From positions 434,001 to 498,000 of the forward strand of contig JAEUVV010000006.1 in NCBI GenBank assembly GCA_016786705.1: 64,000 nt of DNA, read 5' to 3'. Numbering within the stretch: position 1 is the first letter of the stretch; the number at the start of each line of letters is the position of its first letter. Shown piece after piece: positions 1 to 9,400 of the stretch. Position numbers and translations under genes: made by a program. This stretch comes from Taibaiella sp. (GTDB lineage: Bacteria; Bacteroidota; Bacteroidia; Chitinophagales; Chitinophagaceae). Below the pieces are notes generated by a model, which was not told the DNA's origin, did no database searches, and saw nothing but the letters and a program-made list of their open reading frames with translations.

Positions 1-231
1 GTATGGAATAGCCTTTCTTACCGGCATTTCACAGCTTGCAGCTACAGTTGCAGCCAAAGTACTGAAACCTAAAAATTTAAGGAAGTCACGTCTTGGTGTT
101 TGTGCATTCAATAAATTGTCGCCTGGCATTTCAACCGGTAACTCTTCATTAAATTCATTAGCTACACTTTGTTGGTATTCCGGTGTGTTGGCTAACTCTT
201 CTAAACCTTTCCAATATTTCTTTTGACTCAT
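1..231 (-). CDS. actB: Alternative complex III subunit ActB, N-terminal fragment (molybdopterin-oxidoreductase-like iron-sulfur protein)
   Basis: Partial: 77 codons from an ATG at 229-231, continuing past the left edge. The fragment begins MSQKKYWKGLEEL and carries a Tat-type signal with the twin arginine at residues 47-48 (PRRDFLKFLGFS), followed by a hydrophobic stretch and ASC near residue 67. This N-terminal layout is typical of ActB, the large subunit of the quinol:cytochrome c oxidoreductase called alternative complex III, which passes electrons from menaquinol to periplasmic cytochromes. It starts 71 bp downstream of the actA stop on the same strand, matching the usual actA-actB order. 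Iron-sulfur motifs lie outside the window. The neighbour makes the assignment firm even though only the leader is visible. Confidence 0.88.
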   Translation of the reverse strand, partial: MSQKKYWKGLEELANTPEYQQSVANEFNEELPVEMPGDNLLNAQTPRRDFLKFLGFSTLAATVAASCEMPVRKAIPY

Positions 232-302
232 AGTCTTTTTATAATAAAATACCCGATGAACGATGTATGTTAAATAATGTTGTTGTTAATCTTACTTATG
301 TA

Positions 303-1544
303 TTAGTAGTGACATTTTTGACACTCCAGGCCACCTAATTCCGCTTCAGTTACGCCGTCACGTTTACCTTCTTTAATTTCCTGGTGGTATTTTTCAAAAA
401 TGCTGTAGTAATTGTTGTTCTGGAAGTCCACTTTAGTCTCCCTGTGACAGTTAATACACCATCCCATAGATAAAGACTCGAATTGTTTCACTTCATCCAT
501 TTCCTGGATAGGACCGTGACAGGTTTGACACTGAACGTTACCTACATTTACGTGTTGAGAGTGGTTGAAGTATACAAAGTCAGCCAGGTTGTGGATCTTA
601 GTCCATTTGATCGGCGTAGCCAGGATCTCACCTTTAGCGTTACGCTTGTAATCTTTCTTAGCCGGATCCCATCCTGCATATTTATACAGTTCCTGGATCT
701 GGGCTGTACCGTCCACTTTATTACCCTCGTGGTCAAATAATTGCTCACCGGTGTACTCGCTGATCTGTTTGTGACAGTTCATACATACGTTAGTAGAAGG
801 GATCATGGCCTGGCGGCTGTCGTTCACACCCGCGTGACAGTATTGACAGTTGATCTGGTTGATACCGGCGTGTACTTTGTGCGAGTAGAAGATCGGCTGA
901 TGCGGCATATAGTTTTGCTGGCGACCCATTTCCACACCACCGTTTACGATCCAGTAACCGGCCAGGATGAAGATGATGATACCTGCAATAGCTATAAATA
1001 ACTTATTGTTTCTAAGAGAGATCTGTTTGGTATTCGGTTTACCTTCCGCGTCGTTGGCAGAGCGGGCCAGGTTTTTGTTGATGCGGATCAATACCAGCGC
1101 CAGGATTGCCAGGATAGCAGTAATGGCAACGTATAACCAGGTGTTGTCCGCTTCTTTTGCACCAGTACTAGGCTTTTCGGGCCCTTTTTCTTCAGGTTTT
1201 ACTGAATTTACATAAACGACGATGGCATCAATATCTGCTTCAGTCAGGTTCGGGAACGAGGTCATTGCCGTTTTGTTCCACTTATTGTAAATTTCATTGG
1301 CATATTTATCACCGCTGGCGATTACCGCAGCGGAGTTATGTACCCATTTGTATAACCACTCTTTACTCGGCACTCTTTGATCCATTCCCTGGAGGGCCGG
1401 ACCGGTTGCATCTTTCAGAGGGTTGTGACAGCTGGCACAGTTAGCCTGGAAAAGAGCTTTCCCGTCCTGTGCGTTCGCTTGGGTAAAACCTCCGAATGCC
1501 ATTAAAACAGCGAGGAGGGCTACAATACTTACACGTTTAAACAT
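303..1544 (-). CDS. actA: Alternative complex III multiheme cytochrome c ActA, with an extra N-terminal monoheme domain
   Basis: Membrane-anchored c-type cytochrome of alternative complex III. The ATG at 1544 is chosen because it starts directly at a signal peptide (MFKRVSIVALL, cleavage near ANA-QDG); a GTG start at 1571 would add nine residues without purpose. Six CxxCH heme sites are visible: CASCH near residue 36, then CQYCH 233, CMNCH 254, CQTCH 339, CINCH 363 and CQKCH 408. The first sits in a class I cytochrome-like domain (about 30-118), separated by hydrophobic segments at about 137-154 and 181-200 from a pentaheme domain. The pentaheme part is the classical ActA; the extra heme domain resembles the separate ActE subunit of some species. 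A -7 type box lies at 1621-1628. actB follows. Confidence 0.92.
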   Translation of the reverse strand: MFKRVSIVALLAVLMAFGGFTQANAQDGKALFQANCASCHNPLKDATGPALQGMDQRVPSKEWLYKWVHNSAAVIASGDKYANEIYNKWNKTAMTSFPNLTEADIDAIVVYVNSVKPEEKGPEKPSTGAKEADNTWLYVAITAILAILALVLIRINKNLARSANDAEGKPNTKQISLRNNKLFIAIAGIIIFILAGYWIVNGGVEMGRQQNYMPHQPIFYSHKVHAGINQINCQYCHAGVNDSRQAMIPSTNVCMNCHKQISEYTGEQLFDHEGNKVDGTAQIQELYKYAGWDPAKKDYKRNAKGEILATPIKWTKIHNLADFVYFNHSQHVNVGNVQCQTCHGPIQEMDEVKQFESLSMGWCINCHRETKVDFQNNNYYSIFEKYHQEIKEGKRDGVTEAELGGLECQKCHY

Positions 1545-1620
1545 AAAATTGAGCTTTAAATATGCAGACACTAATATCTAGAATTTAATTTTAACGTAAA
1601 ATTTACACTAATGATGGTTG

Positions 1621-1628
1621 CAAAAGTA
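1621..1628 (-). promoter_or_regulatory. -7 box of the actA promoter
   Basis: Read on the minus strand this is TACTTTTG, an exact match to the Bacteroidota -7 consensus TAnnTTTG. It lies 77 bp upstream of the chosen actA ATG. No clean -33 TTTG at the usual 18-20 bp spacing is visible, so this is a partial match. Confidence 0.45.
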
Positions 1629-1827
1629 CAACAGGAAATTTAATTTTTGTTCACAATTGTTAAAAAAATTTTTTCAGTACTGGCGCGGCTTTCAGCCGAT
1701 TAATTGTCATTTTGAATATATGTTTGTCAGAATACTGTCATTAAAATAGGGGAAATGCCATTTTCGTTTTAACAAATGCAAAGTCATGGCAGCGTAAATT
1801 TTAGTTTTAATTTGGAAATTGAGGTCA

Positions 1828-1865
1828 AAAATAAAGAGGATGCATATTCGCATCCTCTTTATTTT
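1828..1865 (-). terminator. Rho-independent terminator of the lipoprotein gene at 1896
   Basis: Perfect 16-bp stem (arms 1828-1843 and 1850-1865, containing AAAGAGGATGC and GCATCCTCTTT) with a 6-nt loop and a T-run in the minus-strand sense. It stands 31 bp beyond the stop codon of the minus-strand lipoprotein gene. Confidence 0.85.
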
Positions 1866-1895
1866 ATATGAAATTAAGTTAGTATTAGCATTTCA

Positions 1896-2447
1896 TTAAG
1901 GCATATTGACAAATTTAGTTTTATCAAGGGAAAAGTAGCCGTTTTCAACCATAATATCACCTGTGCCATCAGACTTCTTTAATTTTCCATAAAACATACC
2001 TTCTATATAATTGTCATCGTTCCTGATTATTTTAACTACGACTTTACTATTTTGATATTGAACACCTTGTGAAAGGTTTGGAACATAGCCCAGCAAAATA
2101 TTCATTTTGCTGCCATCATCGATATATACGCCGGGCTTTATATCTCTTTTAAGACCTAAACTATAAGTAGTGGTGGTATTACCATTTGTGTTCATTATTG
2201 CCGTTAAGTATAGATTCACGGCACCATTACTTATGGTTTCAAGTTTATACTGAGGATTTAAATTCACACTCTGTCCACCAAATACACCGGAAAAAGGAGC
2301 GGTACCTTTCCAGTCCCATTTTGAAGAAGCACTTACGCCGCTTCCGTCATCTGCCTGCGGTTCCCTGTATTTTTGGAAACAACTGCTAAAAAATACCAGC
2401 GTTGTTAGCGCCAGCACCACGAAGGATACAAATTTTTTCATGTTCAT
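1896..2447 (-). CDS. Hypothetical secreted lipoprotein
   Basis: A 183-residue protein with a lipoprotein signal peptide: hydrophobic residues 5-21 end in the lipobox FFSSC, so Cys23 is the likely lipidated residue. The mature part has no motif I recognise; it is rich in Gly, Asn, Thr and aromatic residues with alternating beta-strand-like patterns, as in small Bacteroidota surface lipoproteins with beta-sandwich folds. A -7 box (TATATTTG on the minus strand, 2467-2474) sits 20 bp upstream of the ATG, and a strong terminator follows the stop, so it is probably a single-gene transcript. Function unknown. Confidence 0.75.
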   Translation of the reverse strand: MNMKKFVSFVVLALTTLVFFSSCFQKYREPQADDGSGVSASSKWDWKGTAPFSGVFGGQSVNLNPQYKLETISNGAVNLYLTAIMNTNGNTTTTYSLGLKRDIKPGVYIDDGSKMNILLGYVPNLSQGVQYQNSKVVVKIIRNDDNYIEGMFYGKLKKSDGTGDIMVENGYFSLDKTKFVNMP

Positions 2448-2525
2448 TTTTTAATTTTCGCTCTTGCAAATATATATTTTGTACTAATTAAAGTATAATT
2501 TTTCTCATTATTTTTATTAAAGGGC

Positions 2526-3119
2526 CTATTTTTTGAAATTCCGGGAAGCCAGTTCCCGTCTCACGCGGCTTAATCCTTCCGGTGTGATACCTAAATAAGA
2601 AGCTACAAGGTGTTGGGGCACCCGCAACATCAGGTCGGGGTATGTTTTTACAAATTCCAGGTACCTTTCTTCGGCCGAAGCGCTTAGCAATAAATTGATC
2701 CGGTTTTGCAGCTGGCTGATATGGCGATGCAATAATCGGTTGTTGAGTACGCCGAATTGCGGCTGCAGGTCTGTCAGCTGGCAGACGTCATTTTCATTAA
2801 ACACCAGCACCGAGCTGTCTTCCAGCGCATCGATGAAATAAGACGATGGCCGGTTGAAAAAAGAGCTTTCCCGGTCAGTAACAAACCAGCCCTCCGGGGC
2901 AAACTGTAGCACATGCGTTTTCCCTTTCTCATCTATAGAATAATACTTGAGCAGGCCGGACTCTACAAAAAAGGAATAAGTGCAGATCTCGCCCTGCCTC
3001 AACAGGAAATCTCCTTTTTTTATTTCCATCCTTTTCATCCGGTCCAGGACAGGCGCAAAAGTATCCTGGGGCAGATCGGCATTCTCGTTCAGGTATGCGT
3101 TAAAACTTAAATAGTGCAT
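2526..3119 (-). CDS. Crp/Fnr-family transcriptional regulator
   Basis: A 197-residue cyclic-nucleotide-binding-fold regulator. An N-terminal beta-roll spans about residues 25-110 (KKGDFLLRQGEICTYSFFV, then VLQFAPEGWF), a long dimerisation helix follows at about 112-140, and a winged helix-turn-helix closes the protein (HLVASYLGITPEGLSRVRREL, residues about 170-190). The beta-roll lacks the full cAMP phosphate-binding signature, as usual for Bacteroidota members, so the ligand is unknown. It resembles the regulator at 41392 in architecture and in the recognition helix. It stands alone between a lipoprotein gene and the histidine kinase gene; a target cannot be named from context. Confidence 0.88.
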   Translation of the reverse strand: MHYLSFNAYLNENADLPQDTFAPVLDRMKRMEIKKGDFLLRQGEICTYSFFVESGLLKYYSIDEKGKTHVLQFAPEGWFVTDRESSFFNRPSSYFIDALEDSSVLVFNENDVCQLTDLQPQFGVLNNRLLHRHISQLQNRINLLLSASAEERYLEFVKTYPDLMLRVPQHLVASYLGITPEGLSRVRRELASRNFKK

Positions 3120-3203
3120 TAGCCAAAATTAGGGCTTAAAAAATAAAACTTATTCAAAAGCAAATTTATTTCGCTTAGACCTGCGACCGGGCGATTAATT
3201 ACT

Positions 3204-5150
3204 TTAAACAAGAATATTGCTTGGTGTGAAGTAGGCCAATTCCTTCTTATTTATAATGATATTCAATACAATGCCTTCTTCATTTAGGATCTCCAACTTA
3301 CCCTTTAATAAGGTCACCCGTTTTTCAATGGATTGAAGCCCAATACCGTAAACAGGTCTCCCTTTTTCAGTATTGAATCCAATGCCGTTATCGCTGATCT
3401 GCAGCATGAGCTCCGTATGGGTAGCCATCAGGAAAACGCTTATTTCATTGGCTTTGCTGTGCTTGATCACATTAGTGATCGCTTCCTGGATTATTCTCAA
3501 TATATTGATCCTGTCGTCCAGGCTGAGCAATAGTACTGCATTGGCATCTATCTGTATGTGCTTTTTGTAGTGTTCATCAGGCAAGGCACTGTCCAGTAAG
3601 AACCGGATTGTTTCGTCAAAAGAAGATTGCTGTTGTATCCTTGCGTCAAAAAACCATTGGTGGCTGGTATTTCTTAATGAAGCATAAATATGTTGAAGCC
3701 CGAACTGAACCTGTTCTATTTTTTGTTTTAGGTCAATGTCGGCAGCGCTGTTATATATATGTTCGGTCTGGTGCTTAAGCGCTGCCAGTGTTGATGAAAA
3801 ATTATCATGAAGCTCCTGGGCCAGCCGCTCCTGTTCACTCCGGACAGCTTCTTGTTTTGAGGCTTCCATAGAGGCTATCTTTAAATTAGTAAGATGATTG
3901 AGGGCGGCTATTTGCTTTTGTGTTTTTTTCGTCCGGTTGCGCATGCGCATATAAATCGCAAGTATACTGAAGATGGAAGCCAGGCTGACAATAATAATTA
4001 TTAACGTGCGTTTTTGCTTTTCTAATTCCGTCTTTTTTAACTCATCTTCTGTAAATTCTGCTTTGGTGTAAGCATACATCATATCATTCATTTGGTTCGT
4101 CAATGATTGATTTATGGTATCGCTAAGCTGCAACAGCTCGTTAACTACCGGTAGAATAGCACTGCCTTCATTTTCCAGACTCCAGATTTGAAGTTCGTGT
4201 CTTTTTACCTGTAATTGTAATTCATTTTTTGGTGCTGTTGCCGAAGGCATTGTTTTAAACTTATTCAGGTAATAGCGGGCACTATCGATATGCTTGACCG
4301 CAATGAAATGGTTGATCAACCATTCGGTCAGGTTATTGTCAAAAGTAGCTTTAAGGTGTTCTGCTACACTTTCATCGGCAATGAGGGACCGGATACTGTC
4401 GATAGTATTTATTCTATCCTTTACATTCGATAAAAGGTATTGGTCTCTGTAATACTGCATTCCATAATACATAAATTTCATTATGGCCAGATCATCCCTG
4501 CCGACTTTGCTTTCTTTGTGTACTGCATTGAGAATATTACGGGCCAGATCAATGGTTTTGTTAGTATTGGCGGTATCTTTTAAGAAAATATAAGAAGAGG
4601 CTATCGGGTTCAGAATGTACATCAGTAACAAAACATCTTTCCCTTGCAAACTACCATTCTTTATAGCTGCCGGGCTGGCTGTAAGGCGCGGCAGCTCTTT
4701 TTCATAAGCATCAATTGCTTTTTGGAAGTTTTTGGATTGCGTATGTAAATAGCAAAGCTTCATCAGCACAAAGTCAGGCTTCTTTTTGTAGTATTTTTCA
4801 TACTCTCGGTCGGCTTTTTCAAAAAAATAGATCGCTTCTCCTAAATTGCCCTGTGCACTCACATTATTTCCAATATTAATATAGTAATTATGTTTTCTAT
4901 CTTCAAGCCGGGGATATTTCCAAACATATTCTTTATATGTCTTTAGGTAAAACAGGAGTGTGTCTTTTGGATAAAAATTCCCATTTACTTGTAGTTCGGC
5001 CAGGAGCTTATCGACAGAATCCACATACTTTTCCGGCTCAAGCTGTTTTAATGCCGCACGGTTAATGTCGGCAATAGACAAAGTATGCTTACCCTGTCCA
5101 AAGGCGATCAGGCTAAAGAGCAGGGAGCATAATAAAATCATTGATTTCAT
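3204..5150 (-). CDS. TPR-containing sensor histidine kinase (HisKA_3 family)
   Basis: A 648-residue membrane sensor. A signal peptide (1-19) precedes a periplasmic region of helical repeats of TPR type (about 60-330, for example GNLGEAIYFFEKADREYEKY), then one membrane segment (382-400), a coiled coil (405-445), a HisKA_3 dimerisation domain with phosphoacceptor His448 in AQELHDNFSS, and a HATPase_c domain with N-box QEAITNVIKHS (555-565), G1 DNGIGF (587-592) and GIGL (602-605). It should phosphorylate the LuxR-type regulator encoded immediately upstream; the ATG of the kinase overlaps the regulator's stop codon by 4 bp, which implies coupled translation. The signal is unknown; TPR sensor domains in this phylum are common. 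Confidence 0.92.
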   Translation of the reverse strand: MKSMILLCSLLFSLIAFGQGKHTLSIADINRAALKQLEPEKYVDSVDKLLAELQVNGNFYPKDTLLFYLKTYKEYVWKYPRLEDRKHNYYINIGNNVSAQGNLGEAIYFFEKADREYEKYYKKKPDFVLMKLCYLHTQSKNFQKAIDAYEKELPRLTASPAAIKNGSLQGKDVLLLMYILNPIASSYIFLKDTANTNKTIDLARNILNAVHKESKVGRDDLAIMKFMYYGMQYYRDQYLLSNVKDRINTIDSIRSLIADESVAEHLKATFDNNLTEWLINHFIAVKHIDSARYYLNKFKTMPSATAPKNELQLQVKRHELQIWSLENEGSAILPVVNELLQLSDTINQSLTNQMNDMMYAYTKAEFTEDELKKTELEKQKRTLIIIIVSLASIFSILAIYMRMRNRTKKTQKQIAALNHLTNLKIASMEASKQEAVRSEQERLAQELHDNFSSTLAALKHQTEHIYNSAADIDLKQKIEQVQFGLQHIYASLRNTSHQWFFDARIQQQSSFDETIRFLLDSALPDEHYKKHIQIDANAVLLLSLDDRINILRIIQEAITNVIKHSKANEISVFLMATHTELMLQISDNGIGFNTEKGRPVYGIGLQSIEKRVTLLKGKLEILNEEGIVLNIIINKKELAYFTPSNILV

Positions 5151-5821
5151 ATGATCGCTATTTTCCGGGCAAAAGCCAGTAATTCGGTTAAGGTCTTAGA
5201 CTTGGTTTTTGCCATCATACTCCTTTTATGGGCAATTATGGTGTGCCGGCTCAACTGTACCTGTTGGGCGACAGCATCTACAGTAAGCCCTTTCGCAAGG
5301 AGTCCAAGTATTTCCATCTCCCTGCCTGAAAAGGGGATGCTGTCCTCCATATTGTAATCTTTCACCATGTCGGTAATTACAGGGGAGATGTATTTGCGCT
5401 TGTTACTGATATGCTGGAGGCAGGTTGCAATTTCATCAGTTTCTGAAAACTTGCTTAGGAAAGCATCGATTTTATAGTTCATGATTTCATTAATCAGAAT
5501 AGGGTTGGTGATGCTGCTTACAACAATAATATAAAGCGGCCGGTAAATCCTTTTAAGATCGTTCAGGAGCGATAAGCTAGTCTGATCTTTCAGGTAAATA
5601 TCAACAAAAAGGTAAATTGGGACCTTTTCTGTTTGTTGCATTAAAAATTGCAAAAGCATTGTTTGCTCAATAAAACAATGAACGGCCCTGAATGTTCCTG
5701 TTTTCTCAAGAAAAGAGGAGAAAGAGTCTGCATAGAGTGGATGATCGTCCAGGACTGCTGCATAAGGTCTGCCCCCATTCTTGAGCATAATTTCCGAAAT
5801 ATTATTATAAATGTGTTTCAT
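5147..5821 (-). CDS. LuxR/NarL-family response regulator
   Basis: A 224-residue two-component regulator. The receiver domain (about 18-140) has acidic residues Asp25-Asp26, phosphoacceptor Asp74 in LFVDIYLKD, Ser102/103 and Lys124. A short linker leads to a LuxR-type helix-turn-helix (163-220: FSGREMEILGLLAKGLT, then VQLSRHTIIAHKRSM). It is the first gene of a two-gene operon with the histidine kinase. The gene is divergent from the giant T9SS protein at 6428 across a 606-bp region that contains AATAGCA/TGCTATT dyads, which makes that gene a plausible target; this is inference from position only. Confidence 0.92.
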   Translation of the reverse strand: MKHIYNNISEIMLKNGGRPYAAVLDDHPLYADSFSSFLEKTGTFRAVHCFIEQTMLLQFLMQQTEKVPIYLFVDIYLKDQTSLSLLNDLKRIYRPLYIIVVSSITNPILINEIMNYKIDAFLSKFSETDEIATCLQHISNKRKYISPVITDMVKDYNMEDSIPFSGREMEILGLLAKGLTVDAVAQQVQLSRHTIIAHKRSMMAKTKSKTLTELLAFARKIAII

Positions 5822-6030
5822 ACTTTGTCAATGCTGATCGTGTATCGTTAATTAAGCATAGGAGAGAATTGGTTTTTTAATATCTTGTCAATCATACAGG
5901 TGCCAGCCGCTGTAATTCGGACTATTTGATCTATGAACCTTGTGCTCAATAGTCACTTTTCAAAACTGCAGGAAATAGAAGTACAAAGAACGATATTTTA
6001 GTTAAATATTAGTATTATTTTAAATGTTCG

Positions 6031-6044
6031 TGCTAAAAATAGCA
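6031..6044. promoter_or_regulatory. Candidate operator dyad (TGCTA-AAAA-TAGCA)
   Basis: Inverted repeat with arms TGCTA and TAGCA and a 4-nt spacer. It contains the same TAGCA half-site as the longer dyads at 6207 and 10297 but in the opposite arm order, so it may be a variant site or chance in AT-rich DNA. Confidence 0.35.
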
Positions 6045-6206
6045 TTATCGTGTATTAAGTATTTGCCTGCCCTTCTGGACTGAAATGTTGCCGAATCATC
6101 AATACGATAACTTATAAGTGTTTTGTAATCAATAACTTAATTGTATTTTTCGAAGGTTCTTTATTGGTTATTAAGTACGAATGTTCAGGCTGGCTGTTCA
6201 TTGTAA

Positions 6207-6228
6207 AAATAGCAGGATATTGCTATTT
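6207..6228. promoter_or_regulatory. Candidate operator dyad (AAATAGCA-N6-TGCTATTT)
   Basis: Perfect 8-bp inverted repeat with spacer GGATAT. Nearly the same element, with spacer TGATAT, occurs at 10297-10316 upstream of the second giant T9SS gene. The centre-to-ATG distance here is about 210 bp. A two-component LuxR regulator is encoded next door and is the obvious candidate to bind it. Confidence 0.5.
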
Positions 6229-6427
6229 CTCCATAGATCAATAACAGTATAATGCTTAAATGATCATTGCTATACGACTTCCATTTTTTTTTAATATTTC
6301 TTTGAGTAAAATTGATTACACAGTTTTTGTTATGCTTGTGAGCATTCGTTTTGTACTTGTATTAATAAATAATGTCTTATTGAAAATTTCGATAGGAACA
6401 TCTGCTAAACAAATATAAATTATAGAA

Positions 6428-9400
6428 ATGAAACAAAATCGACTTTTAATTTTGGGACTGCTTTGTCCTTTGCTGCTTAATAATGCATGGGCCCAGTACC
6501 CTGGCGGGGTTCCCGGTACTAATCTTCAGTTGTGGATGAAGCCAGAAAACTATGCCATTAACGCTAATTGGCCTGATGCCTCTCCCAATGCATTTACTGC
6601 TATAAAGACAGGAACTATAGGTAGCGCATTGTACAATTTTTACACTATACCCGCAAATTTCTCCGCTACTAATTATTATACCGTAGCGCATGATACTAAA
6701 TTAGATGCCAACAATGGTGCTATTACGGTTTTTGCAGTAGGGCTACCGGGAGGTACTTACGCACCTTTTGTATCAAAAACAATTAATGGTCTCTGGGACG
6801 CAGGCTGGGTGCTTGCTGCTTCCGATCCCCGTACAGACGTAGGCTTTACTACGGGAGACTGGGTTGGCATTGGCGGGACAAATGTAGCTAAACGTGCTAA
6901 TTTTTCCAGTACCACTCCATATATCGTTACTGCAGGAGGGGATGGGGCTGCCACAAATACGGTATTCGTATCGGGTAACGGAAGTGCACAAACGGTTAAT
7001 ACAAGTACAAAAACAACAACTACACAACCTTTAAATATAGGGTATAGTTATGGATATCATTTTGGAGGCGGGAACATAGCAGAAGTGATTATTTACAATA
7101 CCAGCCTGTTGGCCAATGATAAGAAAAAAATTCAATCATACTTAGCTATCAAGTACGGCATAACCCTGGATCAAACTACGGCGAATGATTATGTGGATAA
7201 CAATGGGATAGTAATATGGAACGCGACCGCTAACGCCGGGTATAACAACAACATTGCAGGAATTGGAAATGACGGTCAGGCGTTAAATCAAAAACAATCA
7301 ACAAGCATTAATCCTGGTCGCAATGTTATAATAGGTACTCCCGGATTGAGCAATACCAATATGACTAACGCAGTATCCTGCGCTACAGGACAATACCTGG
7401 TCTGGGGCGACAATGGCTTGTCCAAATCATTTTCTGTACCCATTGCCGGAGCCGGTATCAATTACCGTTTTGCGTCGGTGTGGAAAGTGCAGCATACAGG
7501 ATCTGTTCCAACAGTTCGCATTGCCTGGCCTTCCGGATTTACGAACCCTACGGTGGTTGTAAATGCAAGTGATCCTACTTTCAGTAACGGAAATATTTAT
7601 TATCCGATGTCCGGTACCCAATCTATAAATGGCGTATCGTATAATTATGTTGACCTAAGTATTGCTGATGCACATTATTTTACTATTGCCGGTAAAGCTC
7701 AAGGCCCGGGAGGCGTGGTCAATGATATTGCGGCATGGTACAGGCCGGAGGATTTAACGGCTACATTGTGGACAGACTACTCCGGGATGGGAAATGATTT
7801 GATAAAACGCGGTGCTGGTACTATAACCGTGGTACCGGGTAGTGCTTCTTCATTTAATTTTAATAGTACCTCTCGTTCTGCAAGTGCAGCAAATGCTGCA
7901 TGGGGAGAAGCTACGCCTAATCAAATGATGGGAATCGGGTTTAAAAATGCAGGATCTGTATTTACGATAGCTAATAACGGGTCGGGTGGCGGCCAGGTCT
8001 GGAGTTGGAGTGATGACGATCCTTCCATGCAAAATGAAGGTTTTGATGGCTGGTGGTTTCGTTCAGAAGGGGGGCTTGATTTAGCAAGATATGGCGGAGC
8101 CAGTAATGCAACTGCTAATACTGCCTCCAGTCTTTATCAGCCTGCGCTTAGTGTCGGAGCATGGGATCAGTCAATAGGAAGTACATTAAGTACAAAATAT
8201 TTGCAGGTAAACGGTTCACAAATAGCATTGAGGGCCAGCTCTTTCTTGTCCGGAGCCGATTTTAATGCTAATAACGGAGGCTTTCAGATAGGGAGTGAAG
8301 CCGTTGGAGCGCCTACAGCAGTAAGTGAGGTATATTGGGGTGCGAATTCGGGTATATCAGAGTGCGTTGTTTTTAAAAGTAACCTTACTTTGGACGCTGG
8401 CCAGCTGGCTAAAATCAACAGTTACTTCGGTATTAAGTACGGATTAACTTTAAGGAATGGGCTTGATGTTACTTATGCAGGAACCACAGGTACATATAAC
8501 TATGTAAATTCCGCAGGAAATATTATCTGGGATGGAACGGCAAACAGTGCTTATCATAATAATGTGGCCGGTATAGCCAGAGATGATAATGGCATGCTTA
8601 ATCAAAAGCAAAGCAGAAGTCAGACTTTGCCGGCGACTAATGCTCAGGTAACAATAAGCTTAGGCAGTCTTGCGGCGAGTAATACAGACAATAATAATAC
8701 TTTCAATAACGATCAAACGGCACTCGTTTGGGGAGATAATGGGAATACAACCGCTATGTCGGGCACTGCCGGAACGTATACCCAATTTACATACAATGGT
8801 TTTACAAACAATCGCCGTATGAATCGTATATGGAAAGTCCAAAATACAGGGGTAGCCCAAATGGTTAATATACAAGTGTCTGCAGCGACTGTTGGCACGA
8901 CTACCCTGACCTCAGAAGGAGCTTGTGCCAGGTATGTGATTCTTTACTCTCAGGATGCTACATTCGGCAATGGAGATGACAGCTCTGCAATTCTTGCCGT
9001 AAGTGGCAGCAATTACACTGTCAACCGGAAATTTCCTCAGGGGATGTCTTACTTTACTTTTGCGAAACTAAACGAAACTGCTCCGGGTAATGTAGTATTG
9101 GCACCGGCCACTATGTCCTTTAATACCACAGATGTTTGCCTGAAAGGGGGCTGGAAGTACTATTATTATGATGCCTTAAAGACACAAAAAGCATTTGCCA
9201 TTAATTGGGGAAGTAACGTAGCGGCTGCCGTGAGTGCTGTTACAACTGTTCCGGGTAGTATATATTCCGCCACTGATGGTACGAATACAACCCAGGTTAT
9301 GGCCCGTCTTCTGGAAATAGCAGCCACAGGAACTTTTACATCCGGAGGGGGCGTAAAAGTAAAAGTATTCTTTGATTCCAGTGAGCTGAATAATGCTAAA

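Larger units (their letters stand above)
1545..1895. other. Intergenic region upstream of actA
   Basis: About 350 bp with no gene. It contains a minus-strand -7 box reading TACTTTTG (1621-1628) for actA and, at 1828-1865, the terminator of the lipoprotein gene on the right. The stretch 1640-1680 is AT-rich with a poly-T/A run. I see nothing else. Confidence 0.6.
5822..6427. other. Divergent regulatory region between the response regulator and the giant T9SS gene
   Basis: 606 bp, AT-rich, no credible gene on either strand. It holds two AATAGCA-type dyads (6031-6044 and 6207-6228), a short 10-bp palindrome ACTTATAAGT (6110-6119), and a TACTTGT box at 6354-6360 that recurs at 10185 and 10607. 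The phrase ATCGTGTAT occurs twice (near 5838 and 6047). Both promoters must lie here, but no textbook TTTG-N19-TAnnTTTG promoter is visible. Confidence 0.6.

Noticed and set aside
6110..6119. 10-bp palindrome ACTTATAAGT as an operator
   Set aside because: Short, AT-rich and not repeated in the other T9SS upstream region; chance is likely.
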